Positions 53,587 through 62,698 of a DNA stretch of 64,000 nucleotides are shown piece after piece. The notes under the pieces are model-generated. The model worked only from the letters and a program-made list of their open reading frames with translations, was not told the origin of the DNA and ran no database searches. Position numbers and translations under genes: made by a program. Location: positions 186,001 to 250,000 of the forward strand of contig NZ_JAHWUS010000003.1 of the NCBI RefSeq assembly GCF_019455445.1, given 5' to 3'. This stretch comes from Pseudaquidulcibacter saccharophilus (GTDB lineage Bacteria; Pseudomonadota; Alphaproteobacteria; Caulobacterales; Aquidulcibacteraceae). The first letter of the stretch is position 1. Each line of letters starts with the position of its first letter.

Positions 53587-55380
53587 ATGTCTAGTTCAAA
53601 GAACAAATCGGCGAATGATAAATTGATTGGCACAGAAATTTCAGGTGCAGAAATTATTGTAAACGCATTGCGTGAGCAGGGCGTGGACACGATTTTTGGT
53701 TATCCGGGCGGCGCAGTGCTGCCGATTTATGATGCGCTCTATCAGCAAGACTATATTACCCACGTCCTTGTGCGCCATGAACAGGGTGCGAGCCATATGG
53801 CGGAAGGTTATGCCCGCTCGACTGGAAAGTGCGGCACGGTTCTTGTTACCTCTGGCCCTGGTGTTACCAATGCGATTACGGGTATTGTTGATGCGCTTTT
53901 GGATTCAATTCCAATGGTGGTTTTGTGTGGTCAGGTTCCAACGCATCTAATTGGTACGGATGCTTTCCAAGAAGCGGACACAACAGGTCTTACCCGTTCG
54001 GCGGCAAAGCATAATTATCTTGTTAAATCGGTTGATGACCTTGAAGGGATTATTCACGAGGCATATCATATTGCCACAACTGGTCGTCCTGGTCCGGTGG
54101 TTATTGATATTCCAAAAGATGTTCAATTCGGGAAAACTATTTTCAAAGGCAAGAATTCCTACAAAGACTTTGAATATGATCCAATTACCGAACCTTATAT
54201 GCCTGCCATTAAAATGGCGATTGATTTACTTGCCAAGGCAAAAAAGCCGGTAATTTATACCGGTGGCGGTATTATCAATGCCGGTAAAGAAGCATCAGAA
54301 GCATTGCGTGAATTTGTAAAAATTACCAATTTTCCAATCACATCAACCTTGATGGGCTTGGGCGCATATCCGGCAAGCGGCAAAAATTGGCTTGGAATGC
54401 TTGGGATGCACGGCTCTTATGAGGCAAACCTTACTATGCATGATTGTGATGTTATGCTTTGTATCGGTGCGCGTTTTGATGACCGCGTTACAGGTCGCCT
54501 TGATGCCTTTAGCCCGAATTCAAAGAAAATCCACATTGATATTGAGCCATCGTCAATCAACAAAAATGTTCAGGTTGATATTGGTATCGTTGCCGATGCG
54601 GGTATTGCCACCAAAGCATTGGTAGAGGAATGGAAAAACCATAAAGGTAAACGTCCAAACCTTGAGCCATGGTGGAATGAAATCAATGGTTGGCGCGCGC
54701 GTAATTCATTTGGTTACAAAAACTCTGATGACATTATTATCCCGCAATTCGCCATTGAGCGTTTGTACGAACTAACCAAAGACCGCGAAACCTACATCAC
54801 TACCGAGGTTGGCTTGCACCAAATGTGGGCGGCCCAACATTACCATTTCGAAGAGCCAAACCGTTGGATGACATCTGGCGGCCTTGGGACAATGGGTTAT
54901 GGTTTGCCTGCTGCGGTGGGCGTGCAAAAGGCGCATCCTGATGCATTGGTTATTGATATTGCGGGTGATGCGTCCGTACAGATGACAATGCAGGAAATTT
55001 CATGCGCAATTCAATATAATTTACCGGTTAAAATCTTTATCATGAATAATGAATGGATGGGTATGGTTCGCCAATGGCAACAATTATTGCATGGTGAACG
55101 TTATTCACATTCATATTCGCATTCATTGCCAGATTTTGTTAAAATGGCTGAAGCTTTTGGCTGCTTGGGCTTGCGCATTGATAAACCATCCGAGCTTGAT
55201 GCCAAAATCAAGGAAATGATTGATTATGACGGCCCAGTAATTGTGGATTGCCGCGTTTCAAAAATTGAAAACTGTTTCCCGATGATTCCATCAGGCAAGG
55301 CACATAATGATATGCTTATGCCGGATGATTTGGGCGATATCGGCAGCGTTATCACCGATGCAGGAAAAAAACTCGTTTAA
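53587..55380 (+). CDS. ilvB: Acetolactate synthase, large subunit
   Basis: 597 residues. TPP enzyme: catalytic Glu65 in VRHEQGASHMAEGYAR, FAD-region VLCGQVPTHLIGTDAFQEADTTG, and the TPP/Mg motif GDASVQMTMQEISCAIQYNLPVKIFIMNN. It makes acetolactate or acetohydroxybutyrate, the first common step of Val/Leu and Ile synthesis. ilvN follows after 22 bases. Regulated by the upstream attenuator. Length is normal for the family. Confidence 0.97.
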   Translation: MSSSKNKSANDKLIGTEISGAEIIVNALREQGVDTIFGYPGGAVLPIYDALYQQDYITHVLVRHEQGASHMAEGYARSTGKCGTVLVTSGPGVTNAITGIVDALLDSIPMVVLCGQVPTHLIGTDAFQEADTTGLTRSAAKHNYLVKSVDDLEGIIHEAYHIATTGRPGPVVIDIPKDVQFGKTIFKGKNSYKDFEYDPITEPYMPAIKMAIDLLAKAKKPVIYTGGGIINAGKEASEALREFVKITNFPITSTLMGLGAYPASGKNWLGMLGMHGSYEANLTMHDCDVMLCIGARFDDRVTGRLDAFSPNSKKIHIDIEPSSINKNVQVDIGIVADAGIATKALVEEWKNHKGKRPNLEPWWNEINGWRARNSFGYKNSDDIIIPQFAIERLYELTKDRETYITTEVGLHQMWAAQHYHFEEPNRWMTSGGLGTMGYGLPAAVGVQKAHPDALVIDIAGDASVQMTMQEISCAIQYNLPVKIFIMNNEWMGMVRQWQQLLHGERYSHSYSHSLPDFVKMAEAFGCLGLRIDKPSELDAKIKEMIDYDGPVIVDCRVSKIENCFPMIPSGKAHNDMLMPDDLGDIGSVITDAGKKLV

Positions 55381-55402
55381 ATAAAATATTAAGGGTAGAA
55401 CA

Positions 55403-55945
55403 ATGAACCAACCAGCAAGTGCATATTTTATCTCAGAAGAGAAACCCGAAATTATCAGAACCACTTTGGCGGTTATTGTGAAGAACGAGCCGGGGGTTTT
55501 GGGGCGTGTGGTCGGTTTATTTTCTGCACGTGGTTACAATATCGAAAGCTTGACTGTGGCGGAGACCGATCACGCTAAGCATACATCACGTATTACCATT
55601 GTTACCTCTGGTACATCGGCAACATTGGCGCAAATCAAGGCGCAGTTAAACCGCATTGTTCCGGTTAAGCGCGTTATTGATTTCCACGGCGATAGTGATG
55701 CCCTTTCACGCGAACTGGCATTAATCAAAGTGGCGGGCAAGGGCGATGACCGTGTCGAATCACTTCGTCTTGCGGATGCGTTCAAAGCCAAAGTTTTGGA
55801 CGCAGGTCTTGAACATTTTACGTTTGAATTAACAGGAAGTTCAAAAAAACTTGATGATTTTATATCTATGATGAAACCTTTGGGTCTGGTAGAAGTATCA
55901 AGAACCGGGGTTGCCACCATCCGTCGTGGAAAAGGCAAAGTCTAA
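55403..55945 (+). CDS. ilvN: Acetolactate synthase, small regulatory subunit
   Basis: 180 residues. N-terminal ACT domain (TLAVIVKNEPGVLGRVVGLFSARGYNIESLTVAETDHAKHTSRITIVTSG, about 20-70) and the C-terminal ALS_ss domain ending GVATIRRGKGKV. It gives the complex valine feedback inhibition and full activity. AGGG precedes the ATG. A TM-anchored gene of unknown role follows 12 bases later. Confidence 0.96.
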   Translation: MNQPASAYFISEEKPEIIRTTLAVIVKNEPGVLGRVVGLFSARGYNIESLTVAETDHAKHTSRITIVTSGTSATLAQIKAQLNRIVPVKRVIDFHGDSDALSRELALIKVAGKGDDRVESLRLADAFKAKVLDAGLEHFTFELTGSSKKLDDFISMMKPLGLVEVSRTGVATIRRGKGKV

Positions 55946-55957
55946 AGGTAGTTTTAT

Positions 55958-56638
55958 ATGAATCTCAAGTGGAAAATATTCACCGCGATTTTGGTTGTTT
56001 TGGTGGCGATTGTCGCTGTTCTAAAATTTGTTCCAATTCACGGTAAAGAGGCAAATATGTTTATGGGGGTTGATGGCGACCCACGTATGAAACTTTGCAC
56101 TTCGCCTGCCGAAGGTGTTTATGCCAAGCCTGAGATCCTAAAAGCATTTGAAATTTCTGGGCCACTTTTTTTAAGCGACAAGGACAAGGCAATTTACCGC
56201 ATCTTGGTTTTGCGTCCAATTGACCAAAAATCAATCAGCATTACTTTCAATACGCCTAATACCAAAACTGCGGGACATGTTAAGGTTGGTGTTTTTGAAA
56301 AAAATGCTGCAAAATTTGAAGAATCTGATTTAAAATACGAACAGGCGGCTTCCTTGGTAAATTCCTTTGAAGATGCCAAAATCTGGGGTAAGCCAAAACC
56401 AACATTGTTAGCAAAGGAAATCGCAATTCCTGCTGAGGCAATTATTGAAATTGCTGCCCCTAAATTAAATAAATGCGTCATAACCCGTTATGATGACGAA
56501 AGAATACGCGAGTTGATGGCGGATTTCGATTACCGAATTCCATCAGTTCTAAAGAATATATCTATTGATGGTTTTGCCCCACCGGGGGAGAAGATGTTTG
56601 GTAAAAAAGATGCGCCCAAGAAAGACACTGCACATTAA
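55958..56638 (+). CDS. Membrane-anchored protein of unknown function within the ilv cluster
   Basis: 226 residues from ATG 55958 (AAAGGTAG upstream). One TM anchor (WKIFTAILVVLVAIVAVLKFV) then an exported domain with segments DPRMKLCTSPAEGVYAKPEILKAFE and AAPKLNKCVITRYDDERIRELMADFDYR; two cysteines may pair. No family recognised. It lies 12 bases after ilvN and overlaps the next gene, so these two unknown genes are co-transcribed with ilvBN. Confidence 0.7.
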   Translation: MNLKWKIFTAILVVLVAIVAVLKFVPIHGKEANMFMGVDGDPRMKLCTSPAEGVYAKPEILKAFEISGPLFLSDKDKAIYRILVLRPIDQKSISITFNTPNTKTAGHVKVGVFEKNAAKFEESDLKYEQAASLVNSFEDAKIWGKPKPTLLAKEIAIPAEAIIEIAAPKLNKCVITRYDDERIRELMADFDYRIPSVLKNISIDGFAPPGEKMFGKKDAPKKDTAH

Positions 56639-57434
56639 AAATATCGCTTTGATGGCGGTTGCGCCGTTATTTTGTGCCAGTATTACATTTTGTACAAGTG
56701 TCGCGGCGCAAGTGCCCGATTGGGGGCCGGCAAAACCTGTTGTCAAAACACCTGCTCAAACTACAAAACCTGCTAATGCTAAGGCGCCGGTTACAAAACC
56801 AACCGTAACAAAAGTTGTGCCGACAAAAGTTGTGGCAACCAAAACACCAACCAAGAACAATATTACGCCAACTTTCAAAGCGCCCGAAGTAAATCAACCC
56901 TCATCACAGACTGTTTTTAAAGCGCCAACAAAGACGGTCGTTACAAATGTTACCGCCGAAGATCAAAGCCAAGAATTGGTTGCGGTTGATTTGCACCTTG
57001 CCTCTGATATTAGCGATTATGGACCTTTGGCGGCATATGCAAAACATTTATCAAAAGCCGGGGTTTTGTATGACGCCGATGGTGGTACGCCCGAAGGTGT
57101 AAGTTCCGCCGAGGCACGCTTTAAAGACTTCCCAACCGCCATTACCCTTGTCAGGGTGCCAGAAAAAGCAATGGCATCGGCAAATGGTGGCTCGTCTTGG
57201 GGGGCATATAAAATATATCGTGGCACACAATTACTTTCTAGCGGTCGTTATCTTGCGGTATGGCGCAAAGAGCAGGGCGTATGGAAAATTGTTTCCGAAC
57301 TTGCCGCCGGAAAAGACATGCCAGCACCGGTTTTGCCGGCTAAACCATCAAGCGCACAGGCAACGGGCGCAAAAGAAAACCCCGCTTTGTCAGCCAAAAA
57401 GCTAAAAGATGCCTTTGGAAGGACGGTGAATTAA
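56610..57434 (+). CDS. Exported Pro/Lys/Thr-rich protein with a DUF4440-like (NTF2-fold) domain
   Basis: 274 residues from ATG 56610 (start of a signal-peptide-like MRPRKTLHIKNIALMAVAPLFCASITFCTSVAAQ); the frame opens at 56565 and overlaps the preceding gene, by 29 bases with the chosen start. After the signal comes a long Lys/Pro/Thr repeat region (KPVVKTPAQTTKPANAKAPV…), then a domain with AYAKHLSKAGVLYDADGG and SSGRYLAVWRKEQGVWKIVSEL, the typical end of DUF4440/SnoaL-like folds. The Lys/Pro linker suggests a periplasmic spacer. It sits between ilvN and ilvC. Confidence 0.72.
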   Translation: MRPRKTLHIKNIALMAVAPLFCASITFCTSVAAQVPDWGPAKPVVKTPAQTTKPANAKAPVTKPTVTKVVPTKVVATKTPTKNNITPTFKAPEVNQPSSQTVFKAPTKTVVTNVTAEDQSQELVAVDLHLASDISDYGPLAAYAKHLSKAGVLYDADGGTPEGVSSAEARFKDFPTAITLVRVPEKAMASANGGSSWGAYKIYRGTQLLSSGRYLAVWRKEQGVWKIVSELAAGKDMPAPVLPAKPSSAQATGAKENPALSAKKLKDAFGRTVN

Positions 57435-57554
57435 TACTTCCTGCTTAATTTAGCATATTTTTTGCCCTTTTTGCTTGACCTTTTGGAAAAAAAGCGCAAA
57501 TGAACCCCAATAATTTTAAAAATAAGCAATATTATTTTGCGCCAATGCTCAAAC

Positions 57555-57576
57555 TGGCCAAAATTATAATTGGCCA
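57555..57576. repeat. Inverted repeat TGGCCAA...TTGGCCA upstream of ilvC
   Basis: 7-base perfect arms around the AT-rich 8-base spacer AATTATAA, 23 bases before the ilvC start. Could be an operator or part of the ilvC leader. Confidence 0.45.
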
Positions 57577-57586
57577 AAGATTCTAA

Positions 57587-58618
<1,032 letters not shown>

Positions 58619-58619
58619 A

Positions 58620-58725
58620 ATTTGTGGGTCTTTTTGCCTATTAGTGCGTCAGCTTCGCTCGCAAATATGTCCAATATTTGCTTCACTTGCTTCCTGCTAC
58701 TAGGCTAAAAATCCCTCACAAAATG
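58620..58725. repeat. Long imperfect inverted repeat downstream of ilvC
   Basis: Outer arms of about 24 bases (TTTGTGGGTCTTTTTGCCTA… and its imperfect complement …TAGGCTAAAAATCCCTCACAAA) enclose a second perfect hairpin GCAAATAT-GTCCA-ATATTTGC. It looks like a MITE or a large RNA hairpin and is followed by a separate terminator. No coding capacity. Confidence 0.55.
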
Positions 58726-58758
58726 GCTGGGTGCTTAATCCTAATATACAATAATTTT

Positions 58759-58784
58759 AAAAGGTCGCTTATGCGGCCTTTTTT
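58759..58784 (+). terminator. Terminator after ilvC
   Basis: AAAAGGTCGC-TTAT-GCGGCCTTTTTT, one G-T pair in the stem. Confidence 0.8.
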
Positions 58785-58882
58785 GTTAGAAACTTTGGTT
58801 TGACATATTTGGTGTATTGGTTATATACTACACTAAGTATTGCTATATAGGTTAAATAACCAACAAAAAAGCGGGGTGTGTG

Positions 58883-59587
58883 ATGCAAAAATCCGAAGTT
58901 TCCACAATAAAAAACTTATCATTATTCGGCGGTCTGGCTTATTTGGGCGTAATAATAACCGGCGTGTTTTCCGAAGGCGTTGTTAGGGGTGGTTTGACAG
59001 ATGGTCAAAATGCGGAAATTACGGTTAAAAATATTGCCGAAAATATGACGCTTTGGCGTTGGGCTGCGGTTTCCGATATTATGACGGTAACATTTGATAT
59101 TATTGCCGCAGTTTGTATTTATTTCCTTCTAAAGCCAGTAAACAAACAAGTTTCATTATTGGCCGCATTAATAAGGATTGTTGCCGTAACCATTTTGGCG
59201 ATCGGGGCGGTTTTTCACTTCCTACCAGTGCTTTTAACAAATGGACAAAACTATCTTCAGACTTTTGACACAAGTCAATTGGCAACCTTGGCATTATTAT
59301 CATTAAAGACGCATAATTTAATCTATCATATCTCTTTGATTTTATTTGCGTTTAACAATGTTATCATCGGTGTTTTGATGTTTAAATCAGAATATTTCCA
59401 TAAGATAATTGCATTTGCCGCAATTTTATTTGGGGTATCATATTTTGCCAATAGTTTCAGTTGGTTTGTTTATCCTGGCTTTCAATCATTAATCGGTGGC
59501 ACCGCATTAAAAATCAGCTTTTTTGCCGAATTGGCACTTAGTTTATGGATGATATACAAAGGCATAAGCTTAAAAACCGTAAAGTGA
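58883..59587 (+). CDS. DUF4386-like membrane protein
   Basis: 234 residues from ATG 58883 (GCGGGG upstream; an in-frame GTG immediately precedes it). About six TM helices. The N-terminus NLSLFGGLAYLGVIITGVFSEGVVRGGL and internal FFLKPVNKQ-type segments resemble DUF4386 proteins. Function unknown. Stands alone between two terminators. Confidence 0.78.
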   Translation: MQKSEVSTIKNLSLFGGLAYLGVIITGVFSEGVVRGGLTDGQNAEITVKNIAENMTLWRWAAVSDIMTVTFDIIAAVCIYFLLKPVNKQVSLLAALIRIVAVTILAIGAVFHFLPVLLTNGQNYLQTFDTSQLATLALLSLKTHNLIYHISLILFAFNNVIIGVLMFKSEYFHKIIAFAAILFGVSYFANSFSWFVYPGFQSLIGGTALKISFFAELALSLWMIYKGISLKTVK

Positions 59588-59621
59588 TTTTACAATTTTG
59601 TTTTAGGCAAATTATTTATAG

Positions 59622-59649
59622 AAAAGGCTGCTATTAGGCGGCCTTTTTT
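59622..59649 (+). terminator. Terminator after the DUF4386 gene
   Basis: AAAAGGCTGC-TATTAG-GCGGCCTTTTTT. Confidence 0.85.
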
Positions 59650-59702
59650 GTTGATTAATTCAAAAAATGTATTTAGCTTTAATTCAATTTATGGGGGATT
59701 TT

Positions 59703-59837
59703 ATGGCCGCACCGACAATTGGCTTTTTGGTGATTTTTTTATCTTTACCAATAATTGTTGCTATATATATGCTTATTCAACTTTTTACATTGATGGAATT
59801 GGGTATTAAATCCCTAAAAAAATATTTAAAAACATGA
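59703..59837 (+). CDS. Small membrane protein, 44 residues
   Basis: MAAPTIGFLVIFLSLPIIVA continues as one TM helix to IYMLIQLFTLMELGI, ending in a basic tail SLKKYLKT. It is too short for normal ORF calls, but a diverged second copy 200 bases downstream keeps the tail motif LMELGIKALKKYLAS, so the frame is under selection. Function unknown. Confidence 0.6.
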   Translation: MAAPTIGFLVIFLSLPIIVAIYMLIQLFTLMELGIKSLKKYLKT

Positions 59838-59896
59838 TGTTATTTGAATTATGCTAAGCATTTAGAGGCATGTATATGTTTTTTGAGGTGGCTTTG

Positions 59897-60030
59897 ATGG
59901 TGTTGCCTACGGTTGATGTTCTTTGGTTTATTTTAGTTTTACCAATATTGCTTGGTCTTTATATTTTTTTCGCTTATTTGTGCTTATGGAATTAGGCATT
60001 AAAGCACTTAAAAAATATTTGGCATCGTGA
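59897..60030 (+). pseudogene. Frameshifted paralogue of the 44-residue membrane protein
   Basis: From ATG 59897 (GAGGTGG upstream) the frame reads MVLPTVDVLWFILVLPILLGLYIFF and stops at 59995. In the neighbouring frame the sequence goes on as RLFVLMELGIKALKKYLAS to the stop at 60030, matching QLFTLMELGIKSLKKYLKT of the upstream copy. Adding one T to the 7-T run at 59964-59970 restores a full-length frame. It may be a real mutation, slippage, or a sequencing error in the homopolymer. Confidence 0.55.
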
Positions 60031-60122
60031 TTTAAAGATAATTATTGCACGCGTAAAATACTTGTATTAGCTTTTCAAAAGTTAATTCAAGCCATTTAAT
60101 TCTAGAGTGGGGCATTGCAGCG

Positions 60123-60212
60123 ATGGTTTTATTCAATTACTTTGAAATAATGATTATTGCATTGGTTATAATCGGAATTATTTTTGAAAAAATCTTCTCA
60201 TTTTTTGGGTAA
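60123..60212 (+). CDS. Possible 29-residue membrane peptide
   Basis: MVLFNYFEIMIIALVIIGII then FEKIFSFFG: a single hydrophobic helix with a charged end. GGGG lies about 10 bases upstream. No homologue was noticed in the window, so this may be chance, but its position after two similar small genes is suggestive. Confidence 0.3.
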   Translation: MVLFNYFEIMIIALVIIGIIFEKIFSFFG

Positions 60213-60229
60213 TTGTATCTAACCTGTTT

Positions 60230-60829
60230 ATGAAGCGGCAAATTCCAACATTACTAATCATATTTAGGTTTATTTGCGGGATTGTCATTTTTGCCACATG
60301 TCATTTGCATGCTAAGTTTGCATCAATTATTTGTGTTACCTTGTTGGCGCTTGGGGTTTTATCCGATATTTTTGATGGGGTAATCGCGCGAAAATATAAT
60401 ATCGCTACCGATCGGCTTCGGGTTTGGGATAGTCGTGTTGATGTTGTCTTTTGGCTTATGACGGCAATAGGCTTGTTCATTCTATACCCATCAATTTTAA
60501 ACACGGCTTGGATAATGTTGGCTGTCCTTGGTGGAATGGAGCTTGTGACACGTGCCATAAGTCGTATAAGATTCAAACGTGAGGCATCACCCCACCATCT
60601 TCTTTCAAAGATATTTACATTATTCCTGTGGGCGATGATTTCATCAATTTTTATAAATGGAAAAATTGATACTTTATTTTGGGTAACACTTTTTATTGGA
60701 ATAATTTCACAATTAGAAGCAATGGCAATAATGCTTATTATTCCAGAATGGAAATGTGATATAAAAAATATTTTTGTGGCTTTACAGCTTAAAGAAGCCA
60801 GAAAACAAATGTCAAAAGTAAATATATAG
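60230..60829 (+). CDS. CDP-alcohol phosphatidyltransferase family membrane protein
   Basis: 199 residues, about six TM helices. CDP-alcohol phosphatidyltransferase motif D-x2-D-G-x2-A-R-x8-G-x3-D-x3-D is present at 46-71 as DIFDGVIARKYNIATDRLRVWDSRVD with every Asp and correct spacing, but the conserved Gly is Leu63 (codon CTT). Family members make phospholipids from CDP-diacylglycerol; this one may have changed specificity or activity. The start codon is 17 bases after the small peptide frame. Confidence 0.75.
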   Translation: MKRQIPTLLIIFRFICGIVIFATCHLHAKFASIICVTLLALGVLSDIFDGVIARKYNIATDRLRVWDSRVDVVFWLMTAIGLFILYPSILNTAWIMLAVLGGMELVTRAISRIRFKREASPHHLLSKIFTLFLWAMISSIFINGKIDTLFWVTLFIGIISQLEAMAIMLIIPEWKCDIKNIFVALQLKEARKQMSKVNI

Positions 60830-60890
60830 ATTGAAAACTTGTGACAATGCCTTTAGTGGATGGCGGAATTTTTTTTAAAGGCAAACCTAA

Positions 60891-61748
60891 ATGAACACCC
60901 AAACCCTAACCATTATTTCCCACATTGGCGAAGATGCAATTAATGATGCGATTGCTTTAATAAAGGCGGCGGATGATGGGCATGATGAAGAGGTTTCGGT
61001 TGCGGGAAAAATCTTGACCGTTACGCATAATATTGCGCCCACTATTTTGCCGACAATTTTGGAAAAGCTTGCGGATTTAGGACTTGATTATTCAACTATT
61101 GCCCCAAGTCCTAAAAAACTTTTTATCGCCGATATGGATTCAACCATTATATCTTGCGAATGCTTGGACGAGCTTGCCGATTTTGCGGGGAAAAAGGAAC
61201 AGGTTTCGGCAATCACCGAACGTGCAATGGCGGGTGAATTAAACTTTGAAGCCGCATTAAAAGAGCGTGTCATGATGTTAAAAGGGCTATCGATGGATGC
61301 CTTGCAAGAATGCTTTGATGACCGTGTGGCACTTAATGAAGGTGCGGTTGAAATGGTTGCGGGTTTAAAAGAGGCGGGGGCGTATTGCGCACTTGTTTCC
61401 GGCGGCTTTAAATTTTTTACCGAGCGTGTACGCGATTGGGCCGGCTTTGACGAAGACAATTCAAACGAATTTATCTATGAAAATAATGCCCTTTCAGGCG
61501 AGGTTAAAATGCCGATTTTGGGTAAAGAGGCGAAATTTGCCCGCCTTGAATATCTTTGCGAAACCAAAGGAATTGACGCAAAAGACGCAATTGCGATTGG
61601 TGACGGCGCCAATGATTTGATGATGATTGAACGTGCTGGTCTCGGCATTGCTTATATGGCAAAGCCAATTGTTGCCGCGCGTGCACCGGCCCGCATTGTT
61701 TCGGGAAATCTTATAAGTGTTTTGGGTTTTTGCGGCCTTAAAATTTAG
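60891..61748 (+). CDS. serB: Phosphoserine phosphatase
   Basis: 285 residues. HAD-type: nucleophile motif FIADMDSTIISCECLDELADFAG (Asp81, Asp83), Ser in ALVSGGFKFFTERV, Lys in KMPILGKEAKF, and the last motif AIGDGANDLMMIERAG. An N-terminal regulatory region of about 75 residues precedes, as in proteobacterial SerB. It converts phosphoserine to serine. Its 3' end overlaps the convergent LysR gene by 11 bases. Confidence 0.95.
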   Translation: MNTQTLTIISHIGEDAINDAIALIKAADDGHDEEVSVAGKILTVTHNIAPTILPTILEKLADLGLDYSTIAPSPKKLFIADMDSTIISCECLDELADFAGKKEQVSAITERAMAGELNFEAALKERVMMLKGLSMDALQECFDDRVALNEGAVEMVAGLKEAGAYCALVSGGFKFFTERVRDWAGFDEDNSNEFIYENNALSGEVKMPILGKEAKFARLEYLCETKGIDAKDAIAIGDGANDLMMIERAGLGIAYMAKPIVAARAPARIVSGNLISVLGFCGLKI

Positions 61749-62592
61749 TTTCTTTCAAGCGGTTTTTTAAAAGATCAAAAACAGCGCGATATTTGGGCGT
61801 GCTGCGCATATCCTCGTGAATGATTAAATACACTTCGCGCTTTGGATAATGATATTTCATCGGCACGCTCATAAGGTCGGGATATTCATTGGCAACATAA
61901 TCTGGCAAAAGCGCAAGCCCAAGACCAAGTTTTGCCGCCTCGGCCTGAACAAAAATATCCTCACTTTGTAGCACGATTTTTTCTTTTTCAAATTTATCCA
62001 AAATCCATTTTTGTTGCGGGTAATGATTAAAATCATCGGGATAGGCAATGTATCGTATATTGTCGGTTGCGGTATGTTTTAGATAATCAAAAGTGCCATA
62101 AAGTTTAAAGCCAAACTCCCCAACCTTTACCGGGACAAAATTTGGTTCGGATGGTTTAGAAAGCCTGATTGCAAGGTCTGCCTCCATGGCATTTAAATCC
62201 GCATGGGTCAAAGCGGCATTGATATCAATTTGAAGTGCGGGAAAACTTTGCACAATTTCGGTGATAATTGCGGGTAAAACTATTTTTGAAAATGATGGCG
62301 GTGCACTAATCCGAACCTTGCCCTGCATATCGGGGTCAAGGCGTGCAATATCACGTTTAATTTTTAATTCGGTATCAAACATCGCTTTGCCAGATTCGGC
62401 AATTATGATTCCAGATGATGTAAGGCGTGCCGTTTTATTGGTGCGTTCAAGTAATTGAACCCCAAGGCTTTGTTCAAGATTTTTGATGCGCCGTGCCACG
62501 GTTGAATGGTCAACCCCCAATGATACAGCGGTTTTTGACAGATTTAAATTATTAGAAAACTCAAGAAAGGTTTTTAAATCCTGCCAATCCAT
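61738..62592 (-). CDS. LysR-family transcriptional regulator
   Basis: 284 residues. N-terminal winged HTH (MDWQDLKTFLEFSNNLNLSKTAVSLGVDHSTVARRIKNLEQSLGVQLLERTNKTARLTSSG) and a substrate-binding domain (about 90-280). The HTH resembles the GcvA/AllS-like subgroup with the T-V-A-R-R recognition helix. It is divergent from the quinone oxidoreductase gene (106-base gap), the usual LysR arrangement, so that gene is its likely target. Confidence 0.92.
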   Translation of the reverse strand: MDWQDLKTFLEFSNNLNLSKTAVSLGVDHSTVARRIKNLEQSLGVQLLERTNKTARLTSSGIIIAESGKAMFDTELKIKRDIARLDPDMQGKVRISAPPSFSKIVLPAIITEIVQSFPALQIDINAALTHADLNAMEADLAIRLSKPSEPNFVPVKVGEFGFKLYGTFDYLKHTATDNIRYIAYPDDFNHYPQQKWILDKFEKEKIVLQSEDIFVQAEAAKLGLGLALLPDYVANEYPDLMSVPMKYHYPKREVYLIIHEDMRSTPKYRAVFDLLKNRLKETKF

Positions 62593-62698
62593 ATTTACCT
62601 CTGTTAATTTTATTGTGCATTTATGCGCAATTGATGCGAATATTTATGCAATTTTCCACAGTGAATTTCAAGGCTATATTTGAATTCAGGAGAATAAA
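62593..62698. promoter_or_regulatory. Divergent LysR / oxidoreductase control region
   Basis: Contains repeated ATGC-AATT type strings (ATGCGCAATT, ATGCGAATATT, ATGCAATTTT) at about 62623-62656, with the T-A dyad spacing of LysR sites. Candidate binding region for the adjacent LysR regulator. Confidence 0.4.

Larger units (their letters stand above)
59588..60229. other. Region with three very short membrane-protein frames
   Basis: 642 bases without a normal-size gene. It holds a terminator (59622), a 44-codon membrane-protein gene (59703-59837), its frameshifted paralogue (59897-60030) and a 29-codon hydrophobic frame (60123-60212). All face the same way as the surrounding genes. Confidence 0.7.
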
